Below, piece by piece: positions 20,935-32,172 of a DNA stretch of 64,000 nucleotides. The stretch covers positions 3,797,448 through 3,861,447 of the forward strand of contig CM030938.1 in NCBI GenBank assembly GCA_018136815.1, given 5' to 3'. The position numbers and the translations under genes were made by a program. The notes under the pieces are model-generated. The model was not told where the DNA came from and ran no database searches. It saw only the letters and a list, made by a program, of their open reading frames with translations. The stretch is from Isochrysis galbana. Lineage: Eukaryota > Haptophyta > Isochrysidales > Isochrysidaceae. Numbering within the stretch: position 1 is the stretch's first letter; every line of letters begins with the position of its first letter.

Positions 20935-21639
20935 TCAAAGTGCCGCCGGGACGGCGCCGGGTGTGTCGGGCGTCTTCTCTCCCTTCTCCTCCGTCTTATC
21001 CTCCTCACCTTCCTCCTCCTTTTGGTTCGCCTCGGTAGGAGCGGGCGCCTCGGCGGTATCGGCCTCCTCCTCCTTCTCCTCCTCGAGCTGCGTGGCCTCT
21101 TCCAGCTGCGTGGCCTCCTCGAACCGAGTCAAGACTTCTCCGGCTGGTGCGTCGGACGCAGCCGTCTTCTCCTTCTCCATCTTCTCCGTCTTCTCCGTCT
21201 TCTCCGTCTTCTCCTCCTCCTCGGCTTCCTTGTCCTCGGTGAGAGCGAGCGCGTGGGCGGTCTCGACCTCCTCCTCCATCGACTCGGCTGGCTCCTCGAC
21301 CTCCGCAACCGGGGCGATGGGAAGAAGGCCTGGAGCGTCCGACGCACAGGTCTCGTTCTTCTCTTCTCCTCCCACAGACCCGGAGTCCTCGTCGGTGGTG
21401 GTGGTGGTGGCCTCCTCGGTCGGAGAAAGGGCCTCCTCCTCGGTATCAGGAACGCGGACGAGCTCCGCCTCCTCCGCCGCGCCCTTGGAGCAGGAGGAGG
21501 AACGAGTCGTGCGAGCAGCGCTTGCGCTCGGTGTCCAGTCGACAGGTGGCCGTGTCGAGCGAGTCGAACGAAACCAGCGAGCAGGAGCACGAGAGGAGAG
21601 GACGGAGGACCGTACGGATGCGCGCCGAGTCGCCACCAT
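20935..21639 (-). CDS. acidic low-complexity protein, copy 1
   Basis: The frame runs from the ATG at 21639 to 20935, 234 residues. The first ~60 residues are Arg/Ser/Ala-rich with no acidic residues (MVATRRASVRSSVLSSRAPA), like a mitochondrial or plastid transit peptide. The rest is Glu/Lys/Thr-rich (EDKEAEEEEKTEKTEKTEK, FEEATQLEEATQLEEE) with likely coiled coil. The matching copy at 30229-30933 lies in opposite orientation and is nearly identical except for a few substitutions, short KTE/Glu repeat-length changes and a different last 10 residues. The stop may be artificial if a further exon exists. I do not recognise a function. Confidence 0.6.
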   Translation of the reverse strand: MVATRRASVRSSVLSSRAPARWFRSTRSTRPPVDWTPSASAARTTRSSSCSKGAAEEAELVRVPDTEEEALSPTEEATTTTTDEDSGSVGGEEKNETCASDAPGLLPIAPVAEVEEPAESMEEEVETAHALALTEDKEAEEEEKTEKTEKTEKMEKEKTAASDAPAGEVLTRFEEATQLEEATQLEEEKEEEADTAEAPAPTEANQKEEEGEEDKTEEKGEKTPDTPGAVPAAL

Positions 21640-21740
21640 CGTGAGGAAGACGAGGGCGAGGAGAGAGCTGGAGGGTGAGCGAGGAGGGAGGAGGGAGGCA
21701 GGCAGTAGGAGCCTTCTCTCTCTGGTAGGTCGATGAGAGG
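20960..21740 (-). repeat. inverted duplication arm 1 (partner 30131-30903)
   Basis: About 775 bases, nearly identical to 30131-30903 in opposite orientation, from CTCATCGACCTACCAGAGAG before the gene to about ten codons before its stop. Confidence 0.85.
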
Positions 21741-22098
21741 GGGAGGGGGAGAGGGGGGAGGGGACCCGGGGGGGGGAGAGACCAAAAGACATACCAGTTG
21801 TTTACGTTAGTGTTTGCGCCGTATACGGCAACAATTTTCCGGTCCCAGGGGGTGTCCCCATGGTTCCCGACCGCCCTCCGCGTCTAGAGTTCCCCCGCGG
21901 AAAGAGTGAACGCACGGCGTGCACTTTCCTGGAAGTTGCTATGCGCACGCACGGCGCCCCCGCGGGGGGGCCGATGCACATCGCGCCGTGCGCACACACG
22001 GCGTGCACAATGTGATTGCAAGTCATCACATGTGATGCGCAAAGAAACATCTCTTATACGGCTTGTTTACGTAGTTGTGGACACTGGAGGGTACGCAG

Positions 22099-23290
22099 AA
22101 GGGCCAGGTCAGAGTTTCGCGCCGGACCCCCCAAAGTTTCGCGTGAAAGTTTCGCAAAAGTTGCTCACCGGCTAGCCAAGTTTCACAAAAGTTTCGCGTA
22201 GTTTCTTCGGATTACGGATTACGGGTTATTGTTATTGGTTGTTGACAAGTTGTTATGTGGAGCTGCTTGTTATTATTGCGCACGCACACCATCGGACATG
22301 GTAGTAATAGTAGGTAGTAGCACAGTAGTAGTAGCAGCAGCATCAGCAACAGCAGCAACAACAACAACAGCGTAGCAGCAACAGCAGCGTAGCATCAGCA
22401 GTAGCAGCAGTAGCATCAACAAGAGCAGCAGCAGTATTATTGGATGGAGCTCACTACTCCCGATTAAATTCCCACGTTAATATTCAACATACATTGTCTC
22501 ACGCCAGTGGACGTCGTCCCACAGGCCGGTGGCCTCGACAGCGACGCACGCGCTAACGACTAACGAGCGAGAGCGACCGGAGAGAGAGGTAGCACGGAGA
22601 CGGAGAGACCAACCACGGAATATCTTTAGACCGGAGAACATTTTGGACAAAATCCCTTCCGTCGGCCGAGGTGAGGAGGACGGAGAGAGAGAGGGGAGAG
22701 AGAGAGTCTCACAGAGCGACTGCAGACGAGCGTGAAGTCGAAGTCGTGTCTGTTTATTACCTTAAACGAGCCAACACTTATAGTAACAGCAAAAACAAAA
22801 TTCGAATCGCAAATTTCGAGACCAAAATCTGCAAACCTGGGCTTGAGACCATGCGGAATCCGAATGTGTGTGTCTTGGGTGTCAGTAGCAACACGGGGAA
22901 CTGTTCAATTGTGAGTGCGGGCCCGTACTTACACGAATATTCATGCCTACGGCCTTCAGCTTCGTCTGAAGGGCAGGAATACAACAAGGTGCAAGGTGAG
23001 AGCCGCCACGGGGAAGCCGCTCGCTTCGTGACGATGACCGCATTGGAAATGACCTCAAGACTGCGTGAATAATGTCATGAAAATCATAATAATTAGCTTT
23101 GTTTGGCGGCTGGGTGGGCGCGGCCGGCATGCGCAAGCAAAATCCCCACCCCCCCCTCCCCCCGGCCCCCGGAGTTTCGCGCAAGTTGCGCATAATGGGC
23201 GATTTTGAGCCCAAATTTCGCGAAAGTTTTTTCCCCACAGAAGTGGCCCAAGTTTCGAAATGAGTTTCACGAAACTCTGACCTGGCCCTA
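22099..23290. mobile_element. TIR element family 'GGCCAGAGTTTCG', copy A (1192 bp)
   Basis: Starts AAGGGCCAGGTCAGAGTTTC and ends with the inverted match GAAACTCTGACCTGGCCCTA. GTACGCAG flanks both sides (22091-22098, 23291-23298). Contains CAAAGTTTCGCG repeats near both ends and a CAG/TAG microsatellite. No transposase frame. It sits in a tandem repeat array. Confidence 0.88.
22305..22440. repeat. CAG/TAG/CAA trinucleotide microsatellite
   Basis: Imperfect run of TAG, CAG and CAA triplets inside transposon copy A. Confidence 0.9.
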
Positions 23291-23530
23291 GTACGCAGAG
23301 GGAAAGAGTTGACATGCGCACGCACGGCGTATCCGCGGGGGGGACCGATGCACATCGCGCCGTGCCCATGCAAGGCGTGCATGATGTGATTGCAGGTCAT
23401 CACAGATGCTCCGTTCTAAATATCTCTTAAATTGAGTGTTTATGTAGTTGTCGGCCTTAGAGGAGACGCAGGGAAAAGCGCTGACACGGCGCCCCCCTCG
23501 GGGGGGGACATGCACCGCGGGAAGCAGAAA

Positions 23531-24788
23531 AAAAAAGTTGTCTGCATTTAATTTTAAAATACTGACATATGTCAATGTTGTCGTATATATTATTATCGTC
23601 TGGTATGTGCATTCCGAAGTATTCCTGCGCGTCTGCTACTTCTACTTCCCGTAAATTTTCATTCTTCCGTCTATTGTACTCGGTTAAAAAGTATATGCGC
23701 GGATACATGTTCCCTACTTTCCCAGGAAGAAAAAAATGATGGGAGATCAAAACACCAAATTACTCCCTCTGTCACCAAAAATAGATAATCCTTAAGAGCA
23801 ACGTGTAGATTTGTATGGACATTTGATGGCTCAATTCGACTGATGTCCCACAATTGACGGAACGACACCTCAAGGAAAGAAAGGGGGCGCACACATGAGA
23901 AAACAAGGGAGGCGGATCGAGAGCGATCATCCCTATCCTAACACACGGGGGAAAGAGAGGAAGATCGGGATCGGAGGATCCCGATCGGACGGAGAGGATG
24001 CAACCCGAAGAGAGAGACCAGAACACGCGAAGGCGGGAGAGCAAAGAGAGAGGGCCTCTCTTCGGGAAGCCTAAAGGGCGGCTCTCCCCCCGACCGCAAC
24101 ACCCCCCTTTTTTAGCGGCTAGTTTCCTCGCGTGCTGTACCTAGCTAACCTTAGAACCGCTCGTGAGATGGAAGGCATAAAGCGCGAGCGAGACATGCCG
24201 ATATATGAAGGCATGTGCCGTGGTTGCGCGCGAGGAAGCCGTACAACCTCAGCCCCTCCCCTACAACCTCAGCCCCTCCCCTCCGTCCTCTCTTTGCGAA
24301 TCGTGTGCTCGGGGGGAATGGCAAGGTTCCCACTTATTCACTCTAGCCTGCGTAACCGTCGGTAGAGTTGTTGTGCGAGGAACATGGCCGGCTGTGATTA
24401 GGAGGTAGAGCGTAATCGTAGATTGGGAGGCAAGGGCTGCAACTAGCAGCTAGAAGCCGGCTATCAATTATCAAGCTGCAGGTGTGGTTTGTTCGTTGTC
24501 TACGTAAGCGCACCACAACGTGCACTGTTGTTCGAGAGTGTGCCATCGCTCTTAGCATCCAGCATGGTGAGAAAGCCCGCCGCTCATAACAGGGGCCGCA
24601 CCCGTTCCAGGCTAGAATGGACGAATGTGAGCTGTCCCTTTGTGACTCGCCGAACCAGTGGGCCATCTAAAGCCACTCAAGTAGAGCGCCTCAAGCTTTG
24701 GGCGCATTGACGGGCAAATCACTATGATTGGATCCGGCGCGCATGCGATCGAGACGACTAGGAATCTTAGTGAAGGTGCTTCAAACGC
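23531..24788. other. gene-free stretch
   Basis: A perfect 20-bp direct repeat (CCTCAGCCCCTCCC unit, 24243-24282). No supported gene; probably 3' flank of the CoA-transferase-RING gene. Confidence 0.4.
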
Positions 24789-27700
24789 TCACGCGCGTCC
24801 CACGCGGAAAGATGGGCAGAACTCGTTGCCAAAGGATGGCTGTAGCACATCCTCCATTGATGGCGCACCGATCGCCTTGTTAGAGTGGGGACAGTATGAT
24901 ACATCCGAGCGCGAAGCCTTATCGTTGATGGCGGAGGCAGCCTTAGGTGTCTTGGTGCTCAATGCGAGATCCCCGGCGATGGAGTGGATATGGCTGACAA
25001 AGGTATCTTTGTTCATACGTGAGATGCGCTGTGGGCGCGCCATTTGGGCGACAGGCGTGTTGATGGCACCAAATTCGCCCTGTGATCCCTTCGGCAAGCC
25101 GCGGCGCCAGCCCGAGTAGGCCTGGCGCCACGCGCGGGAGCGGCGCGCGAGAATGGCTGGGTCAAGAAGCTGCGGATGGCGGCAGAGCGGACACGAGGCA
25201 AGGCCAGCGGCCGAGCATTTTGCGGCGCACTCAGAACACAGCTGGTGCGAGCACGACAAGCCGACCGGGCGGCACATCTTCTCGAAGCAGATAGGGCACG
25301 GGTCCGAGGAGATGAGCAAGGGAATCTTGGTTCCAGCAGGTTGCGGTTTCTGCTTTGCCGGGATGCCCATTTTGGCGGGCGATTCGGACGCCAGCAATGC
25401 AAGGTCGTTCGTCTGCGCGGTGCCCTCAACGATGGCGCTAAAGAGCACTTCCGTGTCGACCTTCGCTAGGGCAATACTTTGGGTGATGCACTCGGCTCCA
25501 GGCAGGTAATTTGTACACCAACGTGTGGCCGCTTGCTTGTGCTTCACCATCAAACGCCAGTTATACCCAAGTTCAGTCAAGATGGGCACGGTGTGCTCGC
25601 CGTAGCGAGGCGCGTCCGGGAGCGGAACAACGAGACCCTCACCTCCTGGGGTACGTACTGAGCACGGCGCAAACATGACGAGATCGCCTCCCATTGGGTG
25701 CTCGGAATGGCGGAGAAATTGAAAGGTCGGTGCGCCCGAGTTGAGATCGATGCTACAGGCTTCGGCAGCGCGCGTCCCACTAGCGCGAAGCAAGTCAAAA
25801 GAAGAGAGGACCACCGCCCGCACGCCAGCTGTTGCCAAGGTGTCGACCCACGCTCGCGCTGAGCCAGTCCTCGAGAATGCGCGACGCAAGCAAGCAGCAA
25901 GGCTGACGTCAAACGCTTGGTAAGCCGTGCGTTCTTGCGCCTCCCCGTCCAGCTTGTGATTGGAGGTTGCTGCCCCATTCATGCGGGTGGCGTCAGCAAC
26001 GGCGGAAGCAAGGTGCGGATCAGCAGCAGACAGCTTCTCGAGCGCCTCCCGAGCCTGGAGCTCGCTCAGCGTCGCGAGCGGCAGCAGCGAGTGTGAGAGA
26101 AGCAGCCACGAACCGTCGGCAGCCGGGTAGCAGTGGAGGAGAGCATGCTCGCCTTCGCACTCGGGGCCGAGGCGTGTACGAGCCGTGATACTCTCTGTGT
26201 TCAGGGAAGCGCGAAAGCCACAGCAAAAGGGGTATTGGACCACCTACAGCGGAGGCAGGCGTGCTGAGAAGAAATGCAATGCCCCAAATGGCAGCGATGA
26301 TGTGGAATCTTGTCCGGAGCCATCGTAGCGGGTGATTTGCTCGCGTCACTATGACAATGTACTATAGGCTTGCCAATCCCTTCTAACCGGTGCTAGTCTC
26401 GTGAGTGTGCCGCTTTGCAATTCCAATAAGTGCGCCCCTACCTGTCCAACAGAAGCAAGGGATGCGCGAGCCACAATTGCGGTGGCCTTGGTCGGACTAG
26501 GCAACGCCCCAACGCGCCGGCGCTCACGGAGTAGCAGGGCCGCCGCCGTGGCGAGCGCACCACCGACGCCAGCGGCCACGTCGATGGTACCAACGTGCGC
26601 GTGCTCTTCCACGCGGCCGAGGCCGCCTCCAAAGCGCTCCATGATACCCAACGCTGCTTGAAGGTTGTCGTCATACTAAAGAGGGAGGACGAGGCGGGCG
26701 GGCAGTGGTTCATGCAAAGGATTGGGGCACTGCCGATTGGCGCGCGCTCTGTCACTCGGGTGCCATCGCAGGGATAGATCGCGTACTCCAAGGTGATTAA
26801 TGCGGCAGCCTTTGCCCTCGTTAGGTCCGCCGTACGCGTCAAAGCGTGAGAGGATAACGTTGGGGTTGATGGCATTCAGCTCCGCCGGGGTCAGACCGAG
26901 GCGTGCGAGCGCGTCCGAGGTGCCGTTGTAAACTACTACATCCGCCGCGCGCACAAGCGCCTCAAAAGCCACCCGCCCAGTTGCCTCCGGCGTGTCCAGC
27001 CCTGCCACAGGTGCATTGGTGGTGTCCGAAGACGGACGGACGTCCAGCAGGATTGATCGCTTGCCCGCGTTGGCCGCAAGACCGTACAGCACGGTTACCT
27101 ATGCAAAGGGACGTGTGGTGAGCAGCTTGGCTCCGGCCTAGCGGTTGCGGGGGACGGTCGCACCAAGCGGTGACTCCGTAGTGGCGCACCTCGGGGGAAT
27201 AGGTTGGGCGTGGAGGGTCGATCTTGATGACGTCAGCACCGTAGCGTGCGAGCATTGCACCGATAGTCGGCCCTGCGATGACGTTGGCCAGATCAAGGAT
27301 TGTAACGCCGCTCAGCCACGGTCCCGTACGTCCAATGCGACACCTCTCGTCATGGTCGCGCGCCTCATGTACCGCCGAAGGTGAGCCGTCCTTACCGTTG
27401 CAGGTCACCCGGTCCTCGTCTTTACGGGTGTCTTGGGCCGCAAATTGTGGAGGAGCTGCTTCGCATGGCGGCCCATGCAGCTCGGTGCCGCTGTGGCAAC
27501 TCGTCGCACGACGAGGCGCGGGGGGCTCACAAGCCTGCGCATGGCAAATGGTTGCTGTCGTCCTGTTCGTGGTGGGTGGCACCCTTGCGTGCACGCCTGG
27601 GTCTGAGGTTGAGTCGTGAACAGGCTTCTGGTACTCTGAGGACACGGATAAACAAGCGGAGCGAGATTTCGTCTTGCGAATCGGTATCTCCTCTTCGGCC

Positions 27701-28988
27701 ACCCACACGACGGCGCCCGGACGAAGCTGCCCTTTGGCATCCTCGCGGACAAGACCGGCTGCCCGCACATGGGGTGAGTCAAGCCATTCAACAGTGGTGC
27801 GATGTGCTGCTCCTGGCACACCCGCAGCGCCAAAAAGCGCCTCCCATTCATACGCCGTCTTGGTGACGAAAGCACGACGAAGTAGCCGACGGAGAGGAGC
27901 CGCCCAAGCATCACCAACTTGGCCGGCGCCAAGGCCGTGGCGGGATGCCGCATGCGTGGCATCACCATATGTGGCCGCGAGCGGCACGCCTAGGGCTCGA
28001 ACCTGCTCTTCGATTCCAAGGACCTTGATCGCATTTTTCTGATGGCGAAGGTGACATGGTGCCACGATGTAGAAGGGCCTCGCGTCGGCACATGTGTAGT
28101 GTGAGTAGAAAGGGTCAGTGAGCTCGAGGGTCTCAAAGTAGTCAAGCGGGCTAGCCCGTGGAACACTAAGGGCACGCTGCCGGCGAGAGTGGTAGATCTC
28201 GGGCGCCTCGTACTGCAGCGAATTGTGGACAAGCGCATCCAGTAGCGCACTGGCAAGAGGCACCTCAATGTGAAGTTCGGGATCCGACTCGCCTGCCATC
28301 TCGCGCCGGTAGAGGGCGCACGTGATGGCAAGCGCCGCAGTGATGGAGGCGTAGGCTGAAGCGAGCGGCAATGGTGAGTAGGACGCGGGCTTGCCGGCAA
28401 GCTGGCGGTTGAGGCCCATGCCAGTGAAAACACCGCTTGCCGCCAGGATGTTTGCTTCCCAAGCCTCTAGCTCGGCTTGCTCAGCGTCGGTTGAGGCGAA
28501 ACCTGGCATGTGTACGTGGACACAACGAGGATTGATGGCTTGGATGGATTTACGGTCGATCCCCATCCTGATGGAAGCAGTGGAAGGCAAAGGATCTGGT
28601 TGACGCGTATGAGATGCGACGCATTGGTTCAGAGGGAGTCAAATGAGAGCGCTCGGGCGCGGGTCGCGCGCAGGTGTCACCTAGCCATTGCCGCGGTTGA
28701 GAAGCCAACCACCAAGACGTCGGCAGAACGAATCATCTCCTGGAGTTGTACACGCCCCTCCTCCTTCTTGAGGTCGAGCGTCAGGGTGCGCTTACCCTTC
28801 CTCAGCGCCTTTGCGGTCTCTGGCCGCCATCCTTCCTCGGTGGCGGCGCCGCGGGCGTGGTGTGGCCGCAAGATTGAAGTGACAGCCGCGCCGAGGTCGG
28901 CGAGGTGCGTGCAGGTGAGTGGAGCAGCGAGGTATGCACCAATCTCGAGAACGTGAAGTCCCTCGAGCGGCTTGGCGTTGGGCAGCAT
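24789..28988 (-). CDS. double CoA-transferase family III (CaiB/BaiF) protein with C-terminal RING finger
   Basis: Five exons join in frame on the minus strand: 28988-28681, 28567-27175, 27098-26787, 26675-26442 and 26243-24789, giving 1233 residues. Phases match at every junction, including CAG|GTAGGG to TGTAG at the last. Domain 1 (~1-410) opens [18 protein letters not shown] with an [15 protein letters not shown] block. Domain 2 (~519-977) opens [19 protein letters not shown]...GADVIKID, continues [22 protein letters not shown] and [14 protein letters not shown], and ends HPMGGDLV...[16 protein letters not shown]3HC4 RING (~1065-1103: [22 protein letters not shown]) follows. The family moves CoA between carboxylic acids. 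The usual catalytic Asp (VDVS block) seems replaced by Glu204 in domain 1 (HIEVPL) and has no clear counterpart in domain 2. A few upstream residues are possible since the frame is open to 29390. Confidence 0.88.
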
Positions 28989-30130
28989 GACGTCCGAACT
29001 AGCGTTGGCCACCTTAAGCTCGGAAGGTCGGGGAGACTGCAGCCTGGAAGCGAGCTTGGCTGGTGGGGAAGGGATCTGCTTCCTCTGCCTGGTGGCCGGC
29101 TGGCTTGGGGGGAGGGCGGAGGGCGGGCAGGGAAGGAAAAAGCTCTGGACTGATGAGAGCGAGAGAAGGCGGGCGATGGCGAAGTAAGGATAGAGCGCTG
29201 CGTTATGCTTAATCTGCCCGTGAAGAGTGGAGGCGAGCTTCTCTGGTGTGGGGACTACGAGCAAATCCAGAAGAACCGGCCGTCTCCATCCAGTCGGAGC
29301 AGGAGAGATTGTACGTGGGTCGAGCGGAAAACAAGCGTGTCCAGAGGGTCCTCGGAGAGGAGACGAGATGGACGCAGCCGCCGTTGACATCCCATGAGCC
29401 TGGCATCGGTATTCATTCCTCGGCTGGTCGAAAGGCTGGGGACTCGTCGGGAAGGCCGGCCACCGCCGTCCCCCGTCGTGCTACGTCAATGAAGCATCCC
29501 ACCAGAACCCAAAGAAACGGCGCGCTTTCTCTGTTCTCTAGAAGCAACGGGAGCACCCAAACACCACAAGACTCGGGTTCTGTGGGCGGGGCGATATAGC
29601 TGCGCTGCGCAGCGAGAGGGAGGCAGAAACAAAGGATATAAAGTTCTCGCGAGAGAATAGGTTTGCGACCGGCGGACCCACGGGCGAGAAGGCGCGCATC
29701 GCCCGAGTTGGTGCGGCGGCATGGGTGTCAGTCCGAAGCAGAGGCCAGCGAGCTCGCACGGAGATTGCAAGTCCGAGGCAGAGGTCGGCGAGGTCGCACG
29801 GAGATTCCGATGGTCCCATCTTGGGCTGCGGCCGCCACCGCCCCCCTCCCCACACCCCCCCCATCCCATACCCAACAACTTTCGGTCAGTCGGGGCAAGA
29901 GTACAGAGTACTCTAAGTTTTCCTGTGGGAGCTAAACCTCAGAACACTTTAGACCTTACTTAGGGACCTCTCGGCGCCCGGGACGGCGCCATCAGTCAGC
30001 CTTCCAGCCCCACAATAAGGCGGAAGGAAGATGACGCTCCAAGCTGGAAGACGAACGAATCTTCTCTTCGAATGAGGAGCAAGAGTGGGAGAGGTTTTTT
30101 GCCAGGCCTCTCTCCCTCCCCCCCCCTCCT
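28989..30130. other. upstream region of the CoA-transferase-RING gene
   Basis: The minus frame stays open to 29390 but the extension is Pro/Ser-rich. 29720-29815 holds three tandem near-copies of a ~45-bp unit (CCGAAGCAGAGGCCAGCGAG / TCCGAGGCAGAGGTCGGCGAG). No gene supported beyond 29400. Confidence 0.4.
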
Positions 30131-30903
30131 CTCATCGACCTACCAGAGAGAGAAGGCTCCTACTGCCTGCCTCCCTCCTCCCTCCTCGCTCACCCTCCAG
30201 CTCTCTCCTCGCCCTCGTCTTCCTCACGATGGTGGCGACTCGGCGCGCATCCGTACGGTCCTCCGTCCTCTCCTCTCGTGCTCCTGCTCGCTGGCTTCGT
30301 TCGACTCTCTCGACACGGCCACCTGTCGACTGGACGCCGAGCGCAAGCGCTGCTCGCACGACTCGTTCCTCCTCCTGCTCCAAGGGCGCGGCGGAGGAGG
30401 CGGAGCTTGTTCGCGTTCCTGATACCGAGGAGGAGGCCCTTTCTCCGACCGAGGAGGCCATCACCACCACCACCGACGAGGACTCCGGGGCTGTGGGAGG
30501 AGAAGAGAAGAACGAGACCTGTGCGTCGGACGCTCCAGGCCTTCTTCCCATCGCCCCGGTTGCGGAGGTCGAGGAGCCAGCCGAGTCGATGGAGGAGGAG
30601 GTCGAGACCGCCCACGCGCTCGCTCTCACCGAGGACAAGGAAGCCGAGGAGGAGGACGAGAAGACGGAGAAGACGGAGAAGATGGAGAAGGAGAAGACGG
30701 CTGCGTCCGACGCACCAGCCGGAGAAGTCTTGACTCGGTTCGAGGAGGCCACGCAGCTGGAAGAGGCCACGCAGTTCGAGGAGGAGGAAAAGGAGGAGGC
30801 CGATACCGCCGAGGCGCCCGCTCCTACCGAGGCGAACGAAAAGGAGGAGGAAGGTGAGGATAAGACGGAGGAGAAGGGAGAGAAGACGTCCGACGCACCC
30901 GCC
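30131..30903 (+). repeat. inverted duplication arm 2 (partner 20960-21740)
   Basis: Partner of 20960-21740; the arms are 8.4 kb apart and flank transposon A and the CoA-transferase-RING gene. Confidence 0.85.
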
Positions 30904-30933
30904 CAATGTGTGTTGGAGGTGGCCGTACAATGA
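30229..30933 (+). CDS. acidic low-complexity protein, copy 2
   Basis: 234 residues from ATG 30229, the inverted counterpart of the gene at 20935-21639. The same basic N-terminal presequence-like stretch is followed by an acidic Glu/Lys/Thr body (FEEATQLEEATQFEEEEKEE). The nucleotide match extends about 100 bases upstream of the ATG and fails about ten codons before the stop, where this copy ends AQCVLEVAVQ and the other ends GAVPAAL. That both copies keep an open frame despite length changes in Glu runs suggests both may still be coding. Function unknown. Confidence 0.6.
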   Translation: MVATRRASVRSSVLSSRAPARWLRSTLSTRPPVDWTPSASAARTTRSSSCSKGAAEEAELVRVPDTEEEALSPTEEAITTTTDEDSGAVGGEEKNETCASDAPGLLPIAPVAEVEEPAESMEEEVETAHALALTEDKEAEEEDEKTEKTEKMEKEKTAASDAPAGEVLTRFEEATQLEEATQFEEEEKEEADTAEAPAPTEANEKEEEGEDKTEEKGEKTSDAPAQCVLEVAVQ

Positions 30934-31238
30934 TCGTGATGTGTGCTAAGTGCTATGAAGCCAAACAGCCAAACTAGAGCTATCTATGAGTCTCTCCCTT
31001 TGTTATTTTTATTTGCATTCTCTCTACATCAAATAACGGCTTAAATCGTCGATGATGACGCGATGACGCGGCGGCGGCAGCACGCGGCGCGGCGATCGCG
31101 GCGCAATGAACAATGAACGAGCAACTCCGAGCAACTTCGAGCAACTCTGCGAGCAACTTTGCCCCTTTTGGGGCCTATTTCGAGCAACTTTTGCGAGCAA
31201 CTTTGGGGGTCTGAGCGAGCAACTCTTGTCAGGCCCTA

Positions 31239-31600
31239 GTGATCGATACTACTGGCCTGGCCTCAATGCTGATGTTTCAGCGCATGTGCGCCAGTGCCAC
31301 ACGAGTGCACTCTATCCAAACCGCCCTTCCGCAAGCCAACGGATCCAAATCCAAAAGGACCTCAAGTCGGCCACTACCCCTTCAATATCATCTACTGCTA
31401 CTTGCTGCGATGTCGTCTCGATGGCGCCGACGCACGATTTTATTACTACTTTTTATGAAGGGCATCCAAGGCCAAGGCTACGACGCTACGACAAGCTACT
31501 AGTCTTCGTCGACTCTCTAACTCGCTGGATTGAGGATTGAAGCGGTCCCCTTCAACGGCGACCCCTCTAGCGCCGACGCACTTGACGGGTGGGAGACGGG
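31239..31600 (+). pseudogene. Ty3/Gypsy-type integrase remnant
   Basis: Translation shows DRYYWPGLNADVSAHVRQCH, the integrase zinc-binding end (HxxxH...YYWPGM..DV..YV..C..C). Some 80 residues later comes YDKLLVFVDSLTRWIE, the start of the integrase core (a DxLLVFVDRLTK-like block). The second Cys of the zinc site is lost and the stretch between the two blocks is frame-shifted. The sequence GATTGAG is duplicated at about 31531, which puts a stop in the frame; AVPFNGDPSSADALD continues in another frame. No reverse transcriptase or LTR pair is visible nearby, so this is a decayed fragment. Confidence 0.7.
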
Positions 31601-32164
31601 GCGTGCTAAGTATAGCACGCACCCAAAATTATCCCTCCCCCCACCCGCCACCCGCCACCCGCAACAGTAGAGGGTGTGACAAAAAATAAAGGGAACCTCG
31701 TGTTGTACCTTCTTGTTTCTTGTGTCCCATATTCGACGGAACGCCACCTTAGGACCTTGGGTGGCTTGCTTGCGCAGCGATTGAAAGTGTTATGTTTACG
31801 CACATTCGACGAGTATTATGTATTATTGTAAACGGACCATGGCTCAACTTTTGACTTGAGTTGTGTCCCATATTCGACGGAACGCCACCTTAGCCCCCTG
31901 CCTTCCTTACTAAGGCGGCGGTGTGACGTAAGATGTACGTAAGACAATTGCGGGTGTCTTACGAGCAAATTTTTCGTGAGATCTTACTGAGCAAATAAGC
32001 TGTCTTACTAAGCGCTAAGCGCCCAACACAAGAAAATTCCCCCCCGATAGCCATTGGGGGTAGCTTTCGGCTATCGGGGGCCCCCGATAGCTATCTGGGG
32101 ACGTAGGCTCCTGGGTGGTAACAGATATATGGGAGACCATCTAACAGAGGAGGGGGAGGAGGAG
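31601..32164. other. gene-free stretch with short direct repeats
   Basis: TTGTGTCCCATATTCGACGG with AACGCCACCTTAG occurs at 31717 and 31861. GGCTATCGGGGGCCCCCGAT is palindromic at 32069-32090. No gene. Confidence 0.5.
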
Positions 32165-32172
32165 ACCTCGAC

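Larger units (their letters stand above)
21895..23530. repeat. tandem ~200-bp array interrupted by transposon copy A
   Basis: Unit 1 (21895-22098), unit 2 (23291-23468) and part of unit 3 (23469-23530) share GCGCACGCACGGCG, CCGATGCACATCGCGCCGTG, GTGATTGCA-GTCATCACA and GTTTA-GTAGTTGT. The element's target duplication lies at the unit 1/unit 2 border. Confidence 0.75.

Noticed and set aside
24789..26243. Stand-alone RING-finger gene
   Set aside because: The frame has no ATG at its open end, begins right after a splice acceptor, and its first 228 residues are the C-terminal part of CoA-transferase domain 2.
26349..26651. CoA-transferase gene ending at 26349
   Set aside because: CAG|GTAGGG at 26442/26441 is a strong donor that joins in phase to 26243 and restores the family sequence.
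30132..30770. Ser/Val-rich minus-strand frame opposite acidic copy 2
   Set aside because: Reverse complement of Glu/Thr-rich coding; the acidic strand has the presequence-like start and sensible ATG.
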